Part shown: positions 8,354 through 16,228 of the stretch, one piece after another
Layout: each line of letters opens with the position of its first letter
How positions within the stretch are numbered: position 1 is the stretch's first letter
Notes under the pieces: generated by a model
What the model saw: only the letters and a program-made list of their open reading frames with translations
Database searches by the model: none
Told to the model about the DNA's origin: nothing
Position numbers and translations under genes: made by a program
Assembly (NCBI GenBank): GCA_032128395.1
Contig: JAQBGV010000049.1
Span: 1 to 57,703 of the forward strand
Direction: 5' to 3'
Length of the DNA stretch: 57,703 bases
Source: JAQBGV01 sp032128395
Lineage (GTDB): Bacteria > Planctomycetota > UBA8108 > UBA1146

Positions 8354-9703
8354 ATGCCGATCGATTCACTTCGCTCCCAAAAGCTTCTTCTCTCGGTCCT
8401 CGGACTGCTCGCTCTGGCGGCGTTCCTCGGTCTCCCGGCCCCTGCCGGCGATCATCCCGCCGAGCGCGGGTCCATTCCGGAGGCTCCTCGCAGCGTCATC
8501 CTGCTCGTCGGAGATGGGATGGGTCCACAGGAACTCGGGTTCTTCTTCGACGTGGTCGATGCTCGAGGGGGCGAGCCGCCGGCGCTCGCCCTGATGATCG
8601 AGTTCGGCAGCCGCAGCATCGTCCGAACCGCGAGCGCAGACTCCGTGGTCACCGATTCCGCGGCGTCCGCGACCGCGTTCGCGACCGGGGTCGATACCGC
8701 GAACTTTCGGGTTGGGGTCGACCCGGAGGGGAAGGAGCTGCGCACCTGTCTCGAAGATGCGCGCGACACCGGCCGGATGACCGCCTTGGTGACTACCACC
8801 CGGATCACCCACGCGACCCCCGCGTGCTTCGCCGCCCACGTCCCTAGCCGCGATGATGAAAACACCATCGCGCGGCAACTCCTCGGCGCTCGCGTCGACG
8901 TCCTGCTCGGTGGGGGCGCGATCCACTTCCTCGGAGGGTTGGGGGGGCAGGAGCTCCCCGACGAAATCGCGGCGGGAGGGTATCGCCTGGTGCGCACGGC
9001 GGAGGAGTTGAGCGCGGCCCCTCGAGACGGTCGACTGCTCGGGCTCTTCGCGGGGGACAATTTCCCGTACCGGATCGATCGTAATGGGGGAGAGGGCGAG
9101 CCGACCACTGTCCCGACCCTCGCGACGATGACCCGGGCCGCCCTCGACCGTCTTGACCACGATCGCGGCTTCTTCCTGATGGTCGAGGGGGGGAAGATCG
9201 ATCACGCCGGTCACATGAACGACGCGGCCGCCCTGCTCGGGGAGATGTTCGAATTCGACGAAGCGGTGTCGGTCGCCCGAGAGTTCGCCCATTCCCACCC
9301 CGAAGTCGCGCTGATCGTCACCGCGGACCACGAGACCGGCGGGCTCTGCCTGACCTACCGCGGGTCGGAGCACCCGACCCGAGAGAGTTTGATCGCCCTC
9401 ACAGAGGTCGAGCATTCGGCGATCGTCGGCGCCCCCGCCGAGGTCACCGAGGAGCGGGCGCGACGGGTCCTCGGCGACGCGCGGCTCGGTTTCGTCCCCG
9501 CGGAGACGTGGCCGATCAACGTGCCGGCGCTCGAACGCAGCGTCCAGAGCTTCGTCAGCTTCGCCTCGCAAGGGCACTCCGCGACGCCGGTGCTCCTCCT
9601 CCACGAGGGAGCGGGGGAGCGGTTCGGCGGACTGATCCGGCATCGGGACCTCGGCCAAGCTCTCAGGCGGTGGATGTCCGCACCGGTCCCCGAGAACGAC
9701 TGA
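8354..9703 (+). CDS. exported alkaline phosphatase
   Basis: A 449-residue PhoA-family enzyme. The signal peptide is residues 1-~31 (LLLSVLGLLALAAFLG). Metal and catalytic motifs are complete: LVGDGMG near 52, nucleophile Ser in TDSAASATA near 102, THATPACFAAH, EGGKIDHAGHMND, TADHETGG, and the last His in GHSATPV. It hydrolyses phosphate monoesters outside the cytoplasm. ATG 8354 is where the signal peptide starts; the open frame upstream does not look like protein. It is followed after 4 bases by a small eIF1-like gene. Confidence 0.9.
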   Translation: MPIDSLRSQKLLLSVLGLLALAAFLGLPAPAGDHPAERGSIPEAPRSVILLVGDGMGPQELGFFFDVVDARGGEPPALALMIEFGSRSIVRTASADSVVTDSAASATAFATGVDTANFRVGVDPEGKELRTCLEDARDTGRMTALVTTTRITHATPACFAAHVPSRDDENTIARQLLGARVDVLLGGGAIHFLGGLGGQELPDEIAAGGYRLVRTAEELSAAPRDGRLLGLFAGDNFPYRIDRNGGEGEPTTVPTLATMTRAALDRLDHDRGFFLMVEGGKIDHAGHMNDAAALLGEMFEFDEAVSVAREFAHSHPEVALIVTADHETGGLCLTYRGSEHPTRESLIALTEVEHSAIVGAPAEVTEERARRVLGDARLGFVPAETWPINVPALERSVQSFVSFASQGHSATPVLLLHEGAGERFGGLIRHRDLGQALRRWMSAPVPEND

Positions 9704-9707
9704 GCCC

Positions 9708-10031
9708 ATGCCTCGACCCGTCTACTCGACCGGAATCGGCAGGACCTGTCCGCACTGCGGCCGGGGAGTCGCCGTGTGCCGCTGCAAGGCAGCGCGCCGG
9801 GACGCGCTTCCGCAGAAGCTCCGCATCACACTCGAGAAGAAGGGGCGGCGGGGTAAGGCGGTGACCGTGATCGTCGGTCTTCCACTCGATGAGAGCGAAC
9901 TCGCCGCCGCCGCGAAGGAACTCAAGGCGCGCTGCGGCACCGGCGGCAGGGCGAAGGATGGCACGATCGAGCTGCAGGGGGATCGGGTGGAGATGGTTCG
10001 GATGTGGGTGAGCGAGCAGGGTATGGGATAG
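9708..10031 (+). CDS. YciH/SUI1-family translation factor
   Basis: A 107-residue protein with a short N-terminal zinc-knuckle-like segment (CPHCGRGVAVCRCK) and then the SUI1/eIF1 fold: LRITLEKKGRRGKAVTVI, GLPLDESELAAAAKELK, CGTGGRAKDGTIELQGD. This matches bacterial YciH, a homologue of eIF1. It begins 4 bases after the alkaline phosphatase stop, so the two are probably co-transcribed although functionally unrelated. Confidence 0.9.
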   Translation: MPRPVYSTGIGRTCPHCGRGVAVCRCKAARRDALPQKLRITLEKKGRRGKAVTVIVGLPLDESELAAAAKELKARCGTGGRAKDGTIELQGDRVEMVRMWVSEQGMG

Positions 10032-10079
10032 ACGAAGGTTCAGAGTCTGATTCAGAGCAGAGAGAGCGTCAGCTTCGTC

Positions 10080-11699
10080 TCATCCCCTCTGACCCTGCTC
10101 TTCTCCATCCTCCCACCGCCGCGAGATCACGCACGCGTTCACTCCGCCGACCCCCATCGACAGTTTTCCCGCCAATCCTTTCGGCAACGGGCAGGCCTTG
10201 TCCTCGACGAAGCGGTCGTGCACTCGGGCGATCTCGGGGTTCAGCTCCTCGCGCCGCAGCGAGGTCGGGGGGATCGCACCGCGCTCGTACCCGAGATACT
10301 GCGCGAGCAGTTCCCAGCCACCGCTCGCCCCCATGCCGTGACCGAAAGTGCCCTTGCGCGCGGAGATGATCACCTCCGCGGGGAGTACCCTGCGCGCGTT
10401 CTCGACCTCGAGATAGTCCCCGGGGGTCGCGGTGGCATGCAGGTCCCAGGTACCGATCTCTTCGGGGGCCGCCCCTGCGATCCGGAACGCCTGGTGGATC
10501 GCGGAGAGCGGACCCTCGGTCGACGGCGTGATGATGTGGTCGGCGTCCGAACTGACGCCGACCCCGATCGGCTCGAGCCCGAGGGGCCGGAACCCCTTCG
10601 CACGGAAGTGCTCGAGGTCCCCGACGATCCAGATGCAGCACCCTCCTGATGCATGGGTGCCGCGCAGTCCGGTCAACGGTTTCGAGAGCCGGCCATCGGA
10701 GGCGAGCACCCGTGCAGTCGAGAAGGTCCCCACGGTCAGGGGGTGAGGGGGCGGATCGGTCGAGCCGATCACCACCGCCTTGGCGTCCCCTCGGTCGATG
10801 GCGTCCATGGCGAGCTTGAGGGTGTAGCTGAACGTCGAGCACGCTGCGACCGGCGCGAAGGTGCTGCCGGTGATCTTCCCGAGCATCGACACCTGCGCGG
10901 CCGGGGTGTTGTGGATGTTCCAGAGGAGGTTCGGGCTGACCGCCGACCACGGTTCGGTCGGGGTGCCCCAGCGGGCATTCAACGCCGCGACGGCGGTCAT
11001 CTTGCGCCTCAGCAGCGCCGCCTTGCCGGCCTCGACCTCGCCGGCGATGTCCACGCTCTCGATCTGCCGAAGCTCGAGCAGGTACTGGTCGAGTTCAGGA
11101 GACCGACGCATCCAGTATGCATGCCACGCATCCTCGGCGTCCTCGCGCTCCTCGCCGCCGGAGATGCTGCTCGGCTCGGGGGGGAGATCCGGGTGGGCAG
11201 CGAGATTCTCGCCGCGAAGGTACGAAGCGTGGGTCGCGTTTCGCTCGGGATCCGCCCAGAACCGGTTCCACCGGCGCTGCGCGCGGTCGTACTGGACCGA
11301 GATCCGAGAGATCGTCGGCAGGTCGCCGAGCCCGGTCCCGATGTACACGTGCGCGAACTCGCCGAGGGCGCGGAGTTCTTCCTCGATCCCCGAGTTCTGG
11401 GAGAGGGCCTGGATGAAGCCTCCGATGGCGAATTGGGTCGGGTAACCCATCTTGCTCGTCAATTGATGGAAGCGACTGGGAGGGAAGCGCTCGTCGATCC
11501 AGGCGTGGTAGTCCTCGAAGTCGAACGAGGGTTGTCCGACGAGATAGTTGCAGGGGCCGAACCCGTCGAAGGGTGTCAGCCATGTGTCGGAGCTCTCGAG
11601 ATTGCGGGCGAAGGAATCGATGTCCGGCGAGCGGGGCGCGACCACGCCCCACCCGAAGACCCCGATCCGGCGGCGGGACGGGTGGGTACCGGAGCTCAC
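10080..11699 (-). CDS. divergent beta-ketoacyl-ACP synthase
   Basis: A thiolase-fold condensing enzyme of about 539 residues, longer than usual FabF (~415). The nucleophile Cys is in APVAACSTFSYT, the first His in LHATATPGDY (standard form is AHGTGTPLND), and the second in KGTFGHGMGASGG. The triad is therefore present but in a divergent setting. A charged insertion of ~90 residues lies before the active-site Cys. GTG 11699 was chosen because AGAGAGG lies just upstream and the fold starts soon after. GTG 11798, which overlaps the pdxT stop in a GTGA junction, is the alternative. It sits behind pdxS-pdxT on the same strand. The substrate is unknown. Confidence 0.8.
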   Translation of the reverse strand: MSSGTHPSRRRIGVFGWGVVAPRSPDIDSFARNLESSDTWLTPFDGFGPCNYLVGQPSFDFEDYHAWIDERFPPSRFHQLTSKMGYPTQFAIGGFIQALSQNSGIEEELRALGEFAHVYIGTGLGDLPTISRISVQYDRAQRRWNRFWADPERNATHASYLRGENLAAHPDLPPEPSSISGGEEREDAEDAWHAYWMRRSPELDQYLLELRQIESVDIAGEVEAGKAALLRRKMTAVAALNARWGTPTEPWSAVSPNLLWNIHNTPAAQVSMLGKITGSTFAPVAACSTFSYTLKLAMDAIDRGDAKAVVIGSTDPPPHPLTVGTFSTARVLASDGRLSKPLTGLRGTHASGGCCIWIVGDLEHFRAKGFRPLGLEPIGVGVSSDADHIITPSTEGPLSAIHQAFRIAGAAPEEIGTWDLHATATPGDYLEVENARRVLPAEVIISARKGTFGHGMGASGGWELLAQYLGYERGAIPPTSLRREELNPEIARVHDRFVEDKACPLPKGLAGKLSMGVGGVNACVISRRWEDGEEQGQRG

Positions 11700-11794
11700 A
11701 CGGGCACCTCTCTCGCTCGACAACCCAGACACGGGGGGCCGCGACGCCCGGACCGTATCGGTGCCGCGCCCATTCTGCAAGCGCCGCAAGTCGA

Positions 11795-12367
11795 TCACAA
11801 CTCGACGAAGAGCCGATGCAGTCGCCGGTCCGACGTCAGCTCCGGATGGAATGCGGCGAGAACGATGCGACCGTGACGGAGCGCGACGGGCTCCCCATCC
11901 CGCTCGGCCAGCACCTCCACCTCTGGCCCCGGGGGGCCGAATCGCGGTGCACGGATGAACACCCCTTCTCCCTCGTCCCCTCCGAGGGAGGCGGCAAACC
12001 GAACGGGGCCGACGAAGCTGTCGAGCTGCCGCCCGTAGGCGTTGCGCCTCACCGTGACGTCGACCGCCTCGAGCCGCGGCGGCGGATCGTCAGGATCTCC
12101 CCGACCGAGCAGGATCGCCCCGGCACAGGTGCCGAGGATACCGATCCCCCCGCCCCGCGCGCGTTCGCCGAGCGGCTCCCACAGCTCACTTCGCGTGAGG
12201 AGCCGCCACAGCGTCGTGCTCTCGCCCCCCGGGATGACCAAGCGGTCGACCGCGGCGAGGTCCGCGGGGCGCCGCACTTCTACCGTGTCGACTCCGATCT
12301 CTTCGAGTGCACGGCGGTGCGGCTCTACCGAACCTTGCAGCGCGAGGACGCCCATCGCTCCCGACAT
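11795..12367 (-). CDS. pdxT: pyridoxal 5'-phosphate synthase glutaminase subunit
   Basis: The 190-residue product has the PdxT signature: LALQGSVEPH at the N-terminus, IPGGESTT, catalytic Cys in LGTCAGAILLG, and the His-Glu pair in AAFHPELT. It releases ammonia from glutamine and passes it to PdxS for vitamin B6 synthesis. It lies 16 bases after pdxS, in the usual pair order. Confidence 0.95.
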   Translation of the reverse strand: MSGAMGVLALQGSVEPHRRALEEIGVDTVEVRRPADLAAVDRLVIPGGESTTLWRLLTRSELWEPLGERARGGGIGILGTCAGAILLGRGDPDDPPPRLEAVDVTVRRNAYGRQLDSFVGPVRFAASLGGDEGEGVFIRAPRFGPPGPEVEVLAERDGEPVALRHGRIVLAAFHPELTSDRRLHRLFVEL

Positions 12368-12383
12368 CGAATCCTGACTCCGT

Positions 12384-13301
12384 CTACCAGCCGCGGGTCT
12401 GCAGGCGTTCGGACTCGGGGAGGGACGCTGCGTCGCGTCCGATCATCGGATCGCCGATCCCACGCGAGGCTTCGACCAACTCTGCGGAGTCCTCGAAATG
12501 AGCGACGGCTCGAACGATCGCCCGCGCGGTACGCCCCGGATCCTGCGACTTGAATATCCCACTGCCGACGAACACCGCCTCGGCGCCGAGTCGCATCACC
12601 AGCGCCGCATCCGCCGGGGTCGCGATCCCCCCCGCGGCGAAGTTCGGGACCGGCAGTCGGCCGGTGCGCGCGACCTGTTCGACGAGATGGAACGGCGCGC
12701 CCATCTCCTTCGCCCGAGACATCAGTTCTTCGTGAGGGAGCTGGGTCAACCCGCGGATCTCTCGGCATACTTCGCGGAGGTGGCGCACCGCCTCGATGAT
12801 GTCGCCGGTGCCCGCTTCTCCCTTGGTGCGGATCATCGCGGCCCCTTCCCCGATCCGGCGCAGCGCCTCGGCGAGGCAGGTCGCCCCGCAGACGAACGGG
12901 ACCCGGGAGGAGTGTTTGTCGATGTGGTGAGCGTGGTCGGCCGGGGTCAGGACTTCGCTCTCGTCGATGAAGTCGACCTTCAGCGCCTCGAGGATCTGCG
13001 CCTCGACGAAGTGTCCGATCCGCGCCTTGGCCATCACCGGGATCGTCACCGCCCGCTGGATCTCCTCGACCTTCTCGACCGGAGACATGCGGGCGATCCC
13101 GCCGTACTTGCGGATGTCCGCGGGGACTCGCTCGAGGGCCATCACCGCAACCGCGCCCGCTTCTTCCGCGATCTTCGCCTGCTCCGCGTCGGTGACGTCC
13201 ATGATCACCCCGCCCCGGAGCATCTCGGCGAGGCCGACCTTCACCCGGAACGCTTCGTCGAGACCGGCGAGGTCACGCGCCCCATCGGGTTTCTTCGTCA
13301 T
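12384..13301 (-). CDS. pdxS: pyridoxal 5'-phosphate synthase lyase subunit
   Basis: About 305 residues. The key PdxS elements are present: GGVIMDVTDAEQA with the catalytic Asp, VMAKARIGHF with the Schiff-base Lys, and MIRTKGEAGTGDIIEA with the second Lys. It makes PLP from ribose 5-phosphate, glyceraldehyde 3-phosphate and ammonia supplied by PdxT. The start at 13299-13301 (MTKKPDG) has AAAGAAGGATCG upstream; an ATG 16 codons earlier is less likely. Confidence 0.95.
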   Translation of the reverse strand: MTKKPDGARDLAGLDEAFRVKVGLAEMLRGGVIMDVTDAEQAKIAEEAGAVAVMALERVPADIRKYGGIARMSPVEKVEEIQRAVTIPVMAKARIGHFVEAQILEALKVDFIDESEVLTPADHAHHIDKHSSRVPFVCGATCLAEALRRIGEGAAMIRTKGEAGTGDIIEAVRHLREVCREIRGLTQLPHEELMSRAKEMGAPFHLVEQVARTGRLPVPNFAAGGIATPADAALVMRLGAEAVFVGSGIFKSQDPGRTARAIVRAVAHFEDSAELVEASRGIGDPMIGRDAASLPESERLQTRGW

Positions 13302-13625
13302 CGATCCTTCTTTCTCTCGGCCGGCTCCGGGCCGGTTCAAACGTCTCATCTTGCCGGATCGTACGGCGAATGCGAGTCAGGGGGGTGGATTCGGGAGGGG
13401 TGCAACCTGCGGGTGGTCGACTTAGCCCGCCGGTCGGTCACCGATCTCGCTGGACCTCTTCGGTCCTGGCTGTGGCGGGATCGATGGGCGCCGCGTCGTG
13501 CATCGCTCCATCCGAAACTCCTCGATGCCTCGCGGCCGGGGACGGGGATCGCTATCCTGGGTCGGTCGAGGCGGCCGGGGATCCTATCGAGCCCGAGTTC
13601 CTCCCGTCCGGAAAGGACACCGACC
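13302..13625. other. divergent intergenic region, pdxS / amidohydrolase operon
   Basis: About 324 bases with no convincing gene. It should hold the promoters of pdxS (-) and of the eight-gene amidohydrolase operon (+). A TATCCT box at 13553-13558 could be a -10 element for the operon, but no good -35 is visible at the right distance. A GGAAAGGA ribosome-site-like run lies at about 13610-13618. Confidence 0.5.
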
Positions 13626-15062
13626 CTGCGACCCACCTCCCGCCGGACCCTCCTGCCTGTCGGCTGTCTCGTCCCGGTCGCCCTGGCGCTGCTGTTCGTG
13701 TCCGGGGCGGATGCACAGCTCTTCGAGCGTGCGACCGTGATCGAGAACGTCCGCGTTCGGCTCTCCGACCACACCGTGATCGAGTCGGCTCGAATCGTGC
13801 TCAAGGGAGGACGGATCACCGCGATCGGAGCCGAGGTCGACAAGCCGCTCCTCTCCCGCACCATCGATGGGGGCGGCGGAACCGTCACTCCCGGACTCGT
13901 CGATGTCGGGAGTGCGATCGCCCTCGATCGCCGGACCGCGACCGGTCCGATCGCCCGGGCATGGGACGGCTTCGATCGCTACGACGTCAGCGCAGTCCTC
14001 GAGGCGCTCGCCGGCGGGGTGACCACCGTTTGCCTCGTCCCCTCGGGTCACTCGGGCATCCTCGGGACCGCCTCGATCGTGCGTCTCTCTCCGCGAGCGG
14101 ATGGAGGGCACGGCGAACTGGTGCGCGACGAGATCGCGCTCTGTCTCGATCTCGGTTCCGGGGACACGCCGCTCCGGCGTCTGAACACCCTGAATACGGT
14201 CCGGAAACAATTCACCGACGCCGTCGAGCGCCGCGAGGCGCTCGATATCTACGAGGAGGATCTGGAGGAGTACACCACGGCCCTCAAGTCGGCGAGCGGC
14301 GAGGACTCCGAGAAAGAGAAGTCGGAGAAGAAAGAGGGCGAGAGCGGCGAGCGGAAGAAACTCGGCAGCGCCGCGGACCCACCCGGAGCGGGTACCGATT
14401 CGAAAGTCGAGGAGAAGAAGGAAGAGGGTCCGAAGAAGCCGGCATCGCCGCCACGTCGCCCCGACCTCGATCTCATCCTCCGCGTAATCGACCGCGAGTT
14501 GCCGCTCCGAGTCACCGCCCACCGGAGCGCGGACATCCGCAACGCAATTGAACTCGCCCGCGAGTTCGATCTCGATCTGGTGCTGGTGGGAGCGAGCGAG
14601 GCGCACCTCGTTCTCGATGAGATCGCTGCTGCCAAGGCGACGGTGATCGTCGGACCTCTCCACTCAGGTGAAGGGGCCCCCGCGGGTGAAGGGGTGGAGG
14701 GGGGCCCCCTCCGTCGGAGTGTCACCGATCTCCCCGCCCGCCTCACGGGCGCGAAAATCCCTTGGCACCTCGCGTCCGGCTCCCCCCAGCGGGAACTCTG
14801 GTGGCGCGCGACTCGCGCCGTGAGCGGGACCTCCCGCGATGCGGTCGGACTCGTCACTCGGGGGGCGCTTTCGTTCCTCGGTATCAGTGGACGAGTCGGG
14901 ACCGGCGGTCGGGCCGATTTGGTGATCTGGAGCGCGGACCCCGCCAGTGACCCCGATGCTCGCGTGATGCGGGTCTTCATCGGGGGGCGCTCGGTGTACA
15001 CCGTCGAGGCGGGGATCATCCCGGAGGCGCCCGAGAATCCTCCGCGGGGGGAGAAGCTGTGA
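13626..15062 (+). CDS. exported amidohydrolase-fold protein 1, HxH lost
   Basis: About 478 residues. The N-terminus is a signal peptide (TLLPVGCLVPVALALLFV, cut near ADA-QL). A beta-sandwich/TIM-barrel amidohydrolase layout follows: RVRLSDHTVIESARIVLKGG, PGLVDVGSA, GVTTVCLVPSG, and the closing GRADLVIWSADP. In active relatives the site reads D-x-H-x-H; here it is D-V-G-S-A, so the first metal site is gone. A Lys/Glu-rich hydrophilic loop (~200-265) interrupts the barrel. No ATG, GTG or TTG lies near the signal peptide. CTG 13626, in frame and preceded by GGAAAGGA, is the best start. The stop overlaps the next GTG start (GTGA). It is the first of eight coupled genes. Confidence 0.7.
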   Translation: MRPTSRRTLLPVGCLVPVALALLFVSGADAQLFERATVIENVRVRLSDHTVIESARIVLKGGRITAIGAEVDKPLLSRTIDGGGGTVTPGLVDVGSAIALDRRTATGPIARAWDGFDRYDVSAVLEALAGGVTTVCLVPSGHSGILGTASIVRLSPRADGGHGELVRDEIALCLDLGSGDTPLRRLNTLNTVRKQFTDAVERREALDIYEEDLEEYTTALKSASGEDSEKEKSEKKEGESGERKKLGSAADPPGAGTDSKVEEKKEEGPKKPASPPRRPDLDLILRVIDRELPLRVTAHRSADIRNAIELAREFDLDLVLVGASEAHLVLDEIAAAKATVIVGPLHSGEGAPAGEGVEGGPLRRSVTDLPARLTGAKIPWHLASGSPQRELWWRATRAVSGTSRDAVGLVTRGALSFLGISGRVGTGGRADLVIWSADPASDPDARVMRVFIGGRSVYTVEAGIIPEAPENPPRGEKL

Positions 15063-16228
15063 TCGCCGCTCAAACGACATGCCTCTGCGTTCCCCTCGCG
15101 GTGATCGCGGGATTTGGCCTCGCGGGACCGATCTGCGCGGCGGACTCCTTCACCCTCGTCGCGGAGCGCACCCTAAGACCCGATGGCACCCTCGTCACCG
15201 GCCTCGCGGTCGTCATCGACGACGCGGGCCAGATCTCTCGCATCGCCCTCGCCGAGTCCGCCGATCTGCCGGCCCCGGTGCGACGCTTCGGTGCACACTC
15301 GGTCATCGCGCCGGGTCTCCACGAGCTCCTCTCGACCCTCGGCGCTCCCGGCGAAAACGTCGAGACCGTCCGCGCGATCGATCTCGAAGCCGATGCGATG
15401 CTCGCCGTCGATCCGCTCCGCCGCGATCTCGATCGGGCGCGCGCGGGTGGGGTGCTCGTCGCCACCGTCGCCCCCTCTCCGCGCAATCCCGTCTGCGGCC
15501 GCGCCATCACCTTCGCGACCGGCGCCCGCGCCGACCTCGCGCGCATCGGAAGCGGCCCGGGGACCCTCGTCCTGGCGGTGGGGGAGAGTGCGCTCGACGC
15601 TCTGCGCGCGCCGACCAGCCGCTCGGGACTGCGCCACACCTTGAGCGACTGGCTCGCAGGCCCGGATGCTCCGAGACCGGATGACGGCGCGACGCCGCTG
15701 GTCTTCTGCGACGAAGCGATGGACATTCGAACTGCGCTCGATCTCTTCGCCGGTCGTTCGCCGCCGACCCTCGTCCTCACGGGGGAGTACCGCGAGTGTG
15801 CTTCTGCGCTCTCGAGAATCGAGCGGCGCCCGAGTCTCGTCGTCGTCGGACCCCTCGGCGCCGAGACCGACGCTGCCGATCTCCGCGGCGTGGCGCTCCT
15901 CCCCGCGCTCGGTCTCGAGATCGCCTTTCGGGGCGCGATGCCGAGCGAGGGGGAGACGTCGCTTCGCGAGACTGCGCACCGGGCGGTCCAACACGGTCTC
16001 GGGGCCGCCGCGGCCCGCCGGGGGATCACCGTGAATTCCGCCCGGGCCGTCGGTCTCGCCGATCAGATCGGTTCGATCGAAACGGGCCGCCGGGCCGACC
16101 TCGTCGTCTACTCGGGCGACCCGCTCCTTCCCGGGAGCGTCGTCGTCGCGATCTACCAGGAGGGCGCGGAAGTTCCGATCCCCGCGTCCGCCCCCCCTCG
16201 CATTCCGGAGATGGAGGAGACCCGATGA
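15059..16228 (+). CDS. exported amidohydrolase-fold protein 2, HxH lost
   Basis: A 389-residue protein with a signal peptide (residues 1-~27, PLAVIAGFGLAGPICAA). It keeps the composite N- and C-terminal strands (TLVTGLAVVIDDAG, then IGSIETGRRADLVVYSGDPL) but is shorter and more degenerate than its neighbours. The usual PGLxDxHxH site reads PGLHELLST, with neither metal His. The barrel segment LVFCDEAMDIRTALDL corresponds to the 'AHRADDI' strand of active relatives, again without the His. GTG 15059 overlaps the upstream stop; its own stop overlaps the next ATG. Probably a non-catalytic member of a co-translated set. Confidence 0.8.
   Translation: MIAAQTTCLCVPLAVIAGFGLAGPICAADSFTLVAERTLRPDGTLVTGLAVVIDDAGQISRIALAESADLPAPVRRFGAHSVIAPGLHELLSTLGAPGENVETVRAIDLEADAMLAVDPLRRDLDRARAGGVLVATVAPSPRNPVCGRAITFATGARADLARIGSGPGTLVLAVGESALDALRAPTSRSGLRHTLSDWLAGPDAPRPDDGATPLVFCDEAMDIRTALDLFAGRSPPTLVLTGEYRECASALSRIERRPSLVVVGPLGAETDAADLRGVALLPALGLEIAFRGAMPSEGETSLRETAHRAVQHGLGAAAARRGITVNSARAVGLADQIGSIETGRRADLVVYSGDPLLPGSVVVAIYQEGAEVPIPASAPPRIPEMEETR

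Noticed and set aside
12498..13625. Upstream extension of cluster gene 1 to 12498
   Set aside because: It lies opposite pdxS and is Arg/Asp-rich without a fold. The real protein begins at the signal peptide near 13626.
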